Positions 56,764-64,000 of a stretch of DNA of 64,000 nt are shown one piece after another. The stretch spans positions 67,126,001 through 67,190,000 of the forward strand of contig NC_133163.1 of NCBI RefSeq assembly GCF_040802235.1. Direction: 5' to 3'. Position numbers and translations under genes: made by a program. The notes under the pieces were generated by a model that saw only the letters and a list, made by a program, of their open reading frames with translations, searched no databases and was not told the DNA's origin. This stretch comes from Manis javanica. Lineage: Eukaryota; Chordata; Mammalia; Pholidota; Manidae. Within the stretch, counting starts at the first letter, position 1; the number at the start of each line of letters is the position of its first letter.

Positions 56764-57103
56764 GAGTATAGGAACAAAGGAAAAACTGAAGGAACAAAAC
56801 AGCAGCAGAATTACAGAACCCAAAAATGGACTAACAGGTACCAAAGGGAAAGGAACTGGGGAGGATGGGTGGGCAGGGAGGGATAAGGGGGGGGAAGAAG
56901 AAGGGGGGTATTAAGATTAGCATGCATGGGGGGGAGGGAGAAAGGGGAGGGTGGGCTGCACAACACAGAGAGGACAAGTAGTGACTCTACCACATTTTGC
57001 TAAGCTGATGGACAGTAACCGTAATGTGGTTGTTAGGGGGGACCTGATATAGGGGAGAGCATAGTAAACATAGTATTCTTCAGCTAAGTGTAGATTAAAA
57101 ATT
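56763..57103 (+). other. canonical L1 3' UTR with G-rich tract, second young copy
   Basis: Contains a G-rich polypurine tract (56855-56955, several runs of G4-G8) and ends with the usual L1 terminus near 57100 (TGTAGATTAAAAATTT). In older copies poly(A) starts at this point. Confidence 0.85.
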
Positions 57104-57296
57104 TAAAAAAAAAAGAAAGAAAGAAAGAAAAGGGGGATTACTCCTTAACAGGATAAAACTATTGGTAAATCAAAGATCAACGCATGCTTTAAATATCCTT
57201 AATGTTGATCACTTAAAGGGTGTCAGATGATCAGCTATGGAGGTACTCTTTTCTGATAATATTCCTTTCTCTTAATTAAAAAAAAAAAAAAAAAAA
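57104..57296 (+). other. A-rich tract, 140-bp module and A-run in the L1 tail
   Basis: 57104-57134 is A-rich with AGAA units, 57135-57276 is a module of unknown source, and 57278-57296 is an A-run. It is the exact counterpart of 29017-29214. Confidence 0.85.
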
Positions 57297-58936
57297 GCAG
57301 TTACTGTGTGCTGACCTCCAATGAGTTCTGCACAGTGGTATAGAGGGCATGTCAAAGTGTGGGCAAAGGGTCTGTTTGTTTCTATGCAGAAGATCAAGGC
57401 CTAGCTTGGATACCCAGAAAATGAACAAAGATACGATATGAGGAGGAGCTTCCGGCATCAGCACTCTCTGGAGGACTCGTGCCGGGGGATGATCATCAAA
57501 AAGCCTCCACAGGGATCCGGACGATGCTGCGGTTGTGGCTGCATCCAGCCCACCATCTCCTGGACTTGCCATAAGAAGGAGGAGGGAGATGTCTAGGCTG
57601 GCATATGCATACAGTGAGACAACGAATTTGACTGGATCTGTACTGTTGGAACTCAACCAGGAGTTGGGAGGGGTGCAAGTTGTAGCACCCCAAAATCTCA
57701 TGACTATAGACTATCTATGGTTAAAAGAACATATGGGATGTGAACAGATCCCAGAAATGGGCTGCTTTAATTTGTCTGATGGTTCAAGTACAGTTGGACA
57801 ATATCCACCATATCATAGATAAATTTTCACAAATGCCTAGGGTGCCTAAATGGTTTTCTTGGCTTCACTGGAGATGGCTGGTAATTATAGATTTGCTTTG
57901 TTTATGTCACCGTATTCCTATTATGTTAATATGTGTGTGCAAATTAGTTAGTAGTTTAAAACCTATACATACTTAAGGTACTATACAAGAAGATATGTCA
58001 AAGAAATAATCAATCCTCCCAAGTTTCCTTCATATGCTACATCTATAGCTTTTCTTCTTCCTTCCTAATTACAAACCTTAAATAGAATTCGTGCCTCATA
58101 TCGAATTTACCGAGTATCATAATTCCTCCAGGTGGTAAAGATACCTCGAGACAAGTGCTGGGCATAGAAGCCACAGGGCATAAATCTGCAAAGAAGTAAA
58201 AAGCTAACCTTTGCAAACAATATGGCTTCTCTCTCACTTACCAACTTTACATTTCCCTGTATGGCCCCGGAAGATGACTGGTTAGCCAGAGACGGGTAAG
58301 ATTCCTCAAGGGAGGAACAACCTAAGACAGGCACAGTCGCAGGGGGGCCATCAGGTGAGAATTTGGGGATCAACAGAGGTGAGGCTCAGAACCTCACCCC
58401 CCCTGCTTTGAGAGAAATCTTCTGCATCCGTGGATGTCTTGCTGCCCTTGTCTAGCCTGGATTAATACTTAGTCCATAGGCACACACCTGATCATCTGAT
58501 CATCTACATTTGCCTTCTTACAGCACTAAACTATATTTTCTACCTTTATCTTGCATCTACCTACCACTTCAGCATTTTATTAAAAATAAAAATAATAATA
58601 ATAATAGGAGAAATGTGGGATCAACATATAAATCAAGTATAAAAATCAAATGAATATTCATATTTGACCTGATGGTTTATAGGTCATATTGCATGATCAA
58701 AACCGAAAGTTTCTGTGATGAATGCCCTTGTACTGTTCACCATGTAAGAATTTATTCACTCTGTAAGAATTCGTTCACCATGTAAGAACTTGTTCGTTAT
58801 GCTTCAGAAGATTGGAGACTGACGAGAATTAGGCTTGAGATGGATTAATGATTGTACATTGAGCATTGACCCCCCTATACTGAATTTTATTGTTGTTAAC
58901 AACCATTTGATCAATAAATATGAGAGATGCCCTCTC
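57297..58936 (+). other. retrovirus-derived 3' tail, second young copy
   Basis: Includes the env TM remnant, a non-coding stretch, and an LTR-like end. The LTR-like part starts TGTGGGATCAAC at 58614, AATAAA is at 58913-58918, and GAGAGATGCCCTCTC precedes the poly(A). The polyadenylation signal thus comes from the retroviral part, not from L1. Confidence 0.85.
57535..57976 (+). pseudogene. env TM remnant, second young copy
   Basis: Counterpart of 28339-28780. Frame 57535-57822 has the QNLMTIDYLWLKEH segment and the C69/C77 pair with Gly at 76. Frame 57740-57976 has the pre-membrane WFSWL motif and the hydrophobic anchor. The frame change is in the same place in both copies, so it was fixed in the source element before amplification. 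Confidence 0.75.
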
Positions 58937-58968
58937 AAAAAAAAAAAAAAAAAAAAAATTTTCATATT

Positions 58969-59200
58969 ATTTCCATTTTACCGGTAACATTTTATAAGGA
59001 GATGCATTTTGTGCAATGATGTGTATAAATTATTTTCATTTTCTTTTCCCACATACCATACATAATCATCTTAATTTCATTTTTAGAGGCTGAATATTTT
59101 TCTGTCATGTTGATGCACCATAATTTACCAAACCAAATTGTTGGGTATTTAGCCTGTTTACATTTTCTTTCCATTATAGGAAAATGTCATTTTGATCAAT
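58969..59200 (-). repeat. possible ancient L1 ORF2-like relic
   Basis: Weak similarity in order to the antisense ORF2 C-terminal region (ATATTTTTCTGTCATG, GATGCACCATAATTTACC, GTTTACATTTTC). Low support. Confidence 0.3.
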
Positions 59201-60395
59201 TGGGATGCTAATTTTCTGTCGAATGTATTGTGAGTGCCTAAACATAGCCCCAGGCTAGGTATAGAATTTTTAAGAGCCAGTGAAATGAAAAAGGAATGAT
59301 AGACATTTCTACCATTCCTTCTGCATTAGCCAAAGATTATTCCGTGAGTCACTTGTAGTACCGCTAAGTGAAGAAACCTGAGGTCGGTGACAACCCTCTC
59401 AAAGATGGGGATATGTGGCGACCAGGCCACAGCATTGCCTTGGGTGCAAGAGACAAATAAAAGTTTCTTTACATGAGAGTAAGTGTAGCAGTGAAGCGGG
59501 AAGTGGACGATCCCACAATGAGCGACTGGTCCGCTGGTCTGCTCTGTGAGAATCACCGAGCAGTGAAACTGAACATTGTTTCGCTCCTCAGGCAGATTCA
59601 GCCTGACCGTGATGTTCCCAGGAGCCGCCCCGTTCCTGCCCTCCTGCTAGACTTCAGGTCTTTCAGGAGTCAGCCTTGCTGTCCCCGTCTTTGCAGGACT
59701 TCCTCCTTCCCAGCAAGGACCCTGTGACCCTTCCCTCGCAGTGCCTTTGGCCTTTCATTCACGGCGCTCTTTCTCAGAGTAAGCTAGGGGTTCCTTGGGG
59801 GTGAGACACTGTCTTGCTCAGCATTCCCGCTCTACTATCTGCCATAATAGCTGGCAGTAGCAATTTTTTAAAAGACTTTAATGAGTGCTTACTGAATGCA
59901 TTATACAGTGAACAGTAAGAATCTATTTCCTCTGTTGTACTTTGTCCAACAACTTAAATACCACTGGCTGTTCCAATTCTTAGTTTACAACACACACACC
60001 CATTTGCAAGGGAGAGTTGGAAAGATTATTTGACCTACACACCCTCCTTTATAGGAAAGGCAGGCGCAGAGTGGGCCACGGGCGCCGTCCTAGGGCGCTG
60101 ATGCACCTTCCTTCAGGAGGTTCACCCCAGGGCCTCAAACAAAGGCAGCCAGTTTTGGGTGCAGAGACCCCACTTAGAGCATATTATTATAGTAAAGGGA
60201 AGGGAACAAGACGATCCAAAAGATAATGGGGGAATGACGAAATGGGAAGGAGGAAACCAAATAAACCCCCAAGAAAGGTACAGTGTGAAACGCAGCTCGG
60301 CTACCCACCTCGCGGTCAGCCCGCTCCTGTCTCTGGAGCTTGTTCCTTTCCTTTCACTTACTAGATAAACCCCCATGTGGTTTGAACTCTCTCTT
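59201..60395. other. unassigned DNA
   Basis: No gene or family recognised. 60059-60120 is locally GC-rich. Confidence 0.4.
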
Positions 60396-60420
60396 AAAAA
60401 AACTATCTTGTTTGTTTTTG

Positions 60421-60625
60421 AGGGGGAGCCAAGATGGCGGCATGAGTAGAGCAGAGGAAATCTCTTCCCAAAACCATATATATATTTTTGAAAATACAAC
60501 AAATACAATTATTCCTAAAAGAGAGACCAGAAGATACAGTACAACAGCCAGGCTACATCCACACCTGCGAGAACCCAGCGCCTCGAGAAGGGGGTAAGAT
60601 ACGAGCCCTGGCCAGGCGGGACCTG
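60421..60625 (+). mobile_element. L1 5'-UTR-only insertion
   Basis: It holds nt 1 to ~205 of a young-type L1 5' UTR (GGGAGCCAAGATGGCGG ... GGCGGGACCTG) and nothing further. The flanking duplication AAAAAACTATCTT is at 60397-60409 and 60626-60638. An 11-nt T-rich filler (60410-60420) precedes the L1 start. There is no 3' UTR, and the A-run at its end merges with the target duplication. Confidence 0.85.
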
Positions 60626-60639
60626 AAAAAACTATCTTT

Positions 60640-61954
60640 TTATAATTATCTTCATTTCTTAAAAGTGGTGATTCACTCCTCACAGTCTCTATACTTTTGT
60701 CAAAGCTGAAAAGCATGTTTACTCATTCAACAGCTGCACAGAGCCGAACTGTTGGCAAAAGTTTATCTTCAGAAAGTAACAAGAGACGTAAGGGAAAGGA
60801 GCTCCAGGGCTTGTGTACTGACAGGAAGGAAGTTCCAGACATGCAGGGAAATTCCTAGCCTTAATGCCAGCTTTAAAAAAAACTCCTTTATTCACTTTTC
60901 ATCTGAATTTCTAAATCTGTCATCATGTGCAGACATCTATTCTCATCTATAAGAAATACTCTTGCTCCAGTTCTGCCTTTCCAGCCTCATTTCAGAGTCA
61001 CATTCCTTTTTCTTAGGCCAGCAGCTGTTGTCAATATTCCTTCTTTCTTAAGTGCGCATTTGAATTTGTACTGTGCTACTGTACTAACAAACTCCCAGAC
61101 CTTGTGACTTCAGCTTTTCACTTCTCTGTTCTTAAACAAAAATCCCTAGTCGAGTGCTATGATTTTCTTAAAACCTTACAAGGCTAAGCTTCTAGCAGGT
61201 AGCTGGCTTTTGACACTGAAGGTGTCAAAACCTCTAATTAGAGATTTCAGCATTAGGTGTTTCCTAGAAGCATCAATTCTTAAGATACTGCCTTATTTAC
61301 ACGCACCAAGATTTGGGATCCTTAGAGGTAGACAGTAAGTTGCAGGGAGTCAACACTTCTAAGGTGCAAACTCAAGCCACATATCTATACAAAGTACCAA
61401 ACAGCACAATACACAGGGATGTAACACAGTCATCAGAGAAGGTTCAGCAGTACCCCGATTCAGGGAAAATTCTCTCCCAAACACGGATTAATAAGCACTC
61501 CGGGTTTCAGGTAGCAATGAACAGTTTCTAAAAAACAACTACTGGTGGGCTTAATGCTGAGTCTTGTCAAGATTGTAGAATGAGTAATTAAAAGGATTTT
61601 AAGGTTCTTTTGAGCACAGAGGGAAACGACATGATTCTAAGAGCATGCGATAGTAGATGAATCTAATTTCTTTTTTTTAACAGAGTTGCCAATCTCACAC
61701 TTAAGATGAGTGGCATTTATATATATAGCATCTAGATTACATCCAGATGTTTATTTCCTGAGATATTCTCTGAAATAACATGGAGAGAAATAGGCTAGAT
61801 AAGAGTAAGTTTAATCACTTAAATTATTGAACAACTTTATCACAAAATGCTTATTAATGCAAATTTTGTTTTGGGGATTCTTTAATGCCAGATGACAGGA
61901 TTGAATACCTGTTCTAGTTAACATTGTTCTAAAATGTAACCTAGAACAAAAAAA
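60640..61954. other. unassigned DNA
   Basis: Nothing recognised. Confidence 0.4.
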
Positions 61955-62255
61955 TCAATAGACTCATAAACATTGAGAAGGGACAAGTGGTTACCAAAGG
62001 GGAAGGTTTGGGGAGGGTGAAGGAGATTAAGGGGCACTATAATCCACAATCACAACATAGGTAGGTTACTGGGACCATAGTACAGCATGGATAATACAAT
62101 TAATGACTGTAACATCTTAGTATGCTGATAGACAGTGACTGCAATGGAGGAGTTGAGGACTTGATAATATGGGTGAATGTTGAAGCACTGTTTTGTGTAT
62201 GTGAAACCATCATAAGATTGTATATTAATGATACTTTAATAATATATATGTATAT
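61955..62255 (+). repeat. old L1 3' UTR end
   Basis: GTGGTTACCAAAGGGGAAGG, GATAGACAGTGACTGCAATGG, GATAATATGGGTGAATGTTG and ATACTTTAATAATA are the same 3' UTR order as in the old L1 at 19080-19360. Confidence 0.8.
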
Positions 62256-63699
62256 ATAACCCAGATACTGGCTGCCCATCATTCTTCTGTTCCATCATGC
62301 TTGCATGATGGCTTATTACCTCTTGAAATTTCACTAAATAATCTGCTACCTACCACCAGAGTGAGCAATGTAAACTTTACTGAAGATTTCCTGTCAGGAG
62401 AGGTTTTACAGTGTATACCCCAAAGTTAACACTGTCATCTTTCCACCAGACTTTTCTGAGTTTTGTTCTCTTATTGATACTGTAACATCCCAGAGTTCTT
62501 TTCTCTCACATTTTCTCTGGTGCTTTGCTCAGCATTTCTGGCTCTTGTTTCCTCTCTCTCCTCAATTTTCCCCAGGCACTTCGAATTCCTTTATAAAGCA
62601 GAGCAATTCAACGTAAGCTTACTTTCTACTTTGAGTTCCTACCTCCAAGTTTATACATCCAAATCCATCAAAGTACTTGTCAGAACAAGGAACTAGAAAC
62701 ATGGTAATAGGATACCACTTCTTTGGAAAGTAGGCAGGATTATAAAGAAAAGTCTTCCCCTAGCAGATTTAACTTGGATGAAAAAAAATTAGACCATGAG
62801 TAGAACAAGGTGAATTATATGATGCTGTGAACACACACCCTAACATGTGGTGGCTTCAAACAACTGGTTATTTTCTGCGTGGTTTTGAGTGTCCTCTGTG
62901 CTCAGCCAGGCTGTCCTGTCTCGGGGACCTCAGTGTCAGGGGCTGGGGCTGGACCCCCCTGAAGGCTTGTCTGAGCTGGATATCCCCTTAGCGCCTAGTG
63001 CCTCAATGTTTTTCCCACACTTCTCCCAGAGAGGAGTCTGGACATTTTATGTGGTGGCTCAGGGCTCTCAGAGGACAGTGCTGAGAAACATGTTCTAAGG
63101 CAGGTGCCACAGGGCATTTTATAACCTCAGTGGATGTCCCATAACTTCATTTTCATTGTATTCTATTTGTCAAATCAAATTGTTCAAGCCAGCCTAGATT
63201 CAAAGGGAGGGAATTAGACTCCAAGTTTTGATTTGAGGAGCAGCATGCATGAGCAAGGAGGGAAGGAACTGATGGGGCCATCTTTACTTTCTTCCATTGT
63301 CTGTCCTCTTGCCACAGTCCACATCCACAATTCGACATGCAAACTTACATTCATTCTCTCCCAAGATCCCCAAAGCCACCCTGTATTTCAGCAGTGGGTC
63401 CAGTTCCAGAATCTTGTCACCTTATCAGTACAGGCACAATTCTGTGGGTACCCTACATTGAGTGTGGTTTCTGTTAAAGTGAAGATTTTAAACTGAGACA
63501 AATGTGTCTGCTCTCTGCTCACCCAAGATACTGTGGTGACCTAGGGATAGGATGATGCAATTCTCACTTGTGCTCAAAAGAGGGTAGGTTGACGCATAGT
63601 CACTGATCTGATTCTGAAATTCAGCTGAAGTACGTGTCACCTGTTCCTGTAAATGGGCCCAACCCTGCTCCCAGTAACGATTCTCCCTGGTTCTTCATC
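62256..63699. other. unassigned DNA
   Basis: Nothing recognised. Confidence 0.4.
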
Positions 63700-64000
63700 C
63701 TTCCTTTCCTATAAGAAATGTTTGCAACTAAGTAGTTTTCTCAGCCTGCATCCTCATAGAAGTTTGGGGTTTCAAAGACCTTTTCTGCATTTGTGTGTGG
63801 CGTAAATGGAACTATATGGCATACGGTCTTGCGCAACCTCTTTTTTTTACTATCCTACCATGAGGGTTTGCGGTGCCCTGTATCCTCATCAGTTCTTTTT
63901 ATGGTTAAACTTTTAAAATGTTGCCAGCTTAGAGGTACAAAATGATCATTCATTGTGGCTTTTATTTACATTTCTCTACCATATGTAGTAATGAATTTGA
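63700..64000 (-). repeat. ancient L1 relic, antisense, runs off the window
   Basis: The last ~80 bp (CATTGTGGCTTTTATTTACATTTCTC) follow the antisense ORF2 segment that in intact copies encodes MRYHLTPVR. The rest is weak. Confidence 0.45.

Larger units (their letters stand above)
55478..58958 (+). mobile_element. second young L1/ERV chimera, 5'-truncated
   Basis: Begins inside the RT C-terminal region of ORF2 (TTCAAAAATTCATATGG) and ends in a 22-nt poly(A). It carries the same tail modules as 27366-36084 in the same order and is nearly identical to it, but in the opposite orientation and with a different target duplication. It is therefore an independent insertion of the same lineage. Confidence 0.95.

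Overview
The window is nuclear DNA from a placental mammal. The evidence is the repeat fauna: ancient MIR, L2 and MER5-type elements at low identity, several generations of LINE-1 (L1), and a class I endogenous retrovirus (ERV). I recognise no host protein-coding gene, so this is intergenic or deep intronic sequence. There is no Alu, Can-SINE-like, Bov-B-like or B1/B2-like SINE. The only tRNA-like unit is a tRNA-Lys-like stretch inside the ERV. A SINE-poor laurasiatherian such as a pangolin would fit, but I cannot confirm the species from sequence alone.

Layout. 1-13.3 kb: old DNA with scattered MIR/L2/MER5/L1M relics, a nested LTR/L1 structure with a 0.4-kb inverted LTR pair (2.76-3.94 kb), and a U6 pseudogene (11.5 kb). 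13.3-19.4 kb: an old, essentially full-length but broken L1 (+). 20.2-22.55 kb: a second L1 (-) with its 5' end present but its 3' two-thirds missing. 24.0-40.15 kb: a provirus (-) with two ~250-bp LTRs, a 5-bp target duplication, a tRNA-Phe type primer site, decayed gag/pro/pol, a pol deletion and a still-open env transmembrane frame. Its reverse transcriptase carries a 152-bp tandem duplication, and one copy of that duplication was later split by a very young 8.7-kb L1 (27.37-36.08 kb, -). 40.2-55.4 kb: mostly unassigned DNA with old L1, L2, MIR and MER5 relics and two short copies of the young L1 tail (44.5 and 49.1 kb). 55.48-58.96 kb: a second young L1 (+), 5'-truncated. 59-64 kb: unassigned DNA, a 5'-UTR-only L1 insert (60.4 kb) and old L1 ends.

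The most notable object is the young L1 lineage. Its 3' end is not the ordinary L1 3' end seen in the older copies here. After the canonical L1 end and an A-rich tract there is a ~140-bp module, another A-run, and then ~1.6 kb that looks like the env transmembrane part and LTR of a different retrovirus, ending at an AATAAA signal and poly(A). The same tail is on two independent insertions, and its terminal part is on two more short insertions, so it is a propagating L1/ERV chimera. The same lineage has ~210-bp tandem monomers in its 5' UTR, an intact ORF1, and an ORF2 frame broken just before the C-terminal Cys motif in both copies.

Insertion order by nesting: old L1s, then the provirus (its LTRs differ at about 6 positions plus one indel of 249), then the young L1 inside it. 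All identities were estimated by eye.
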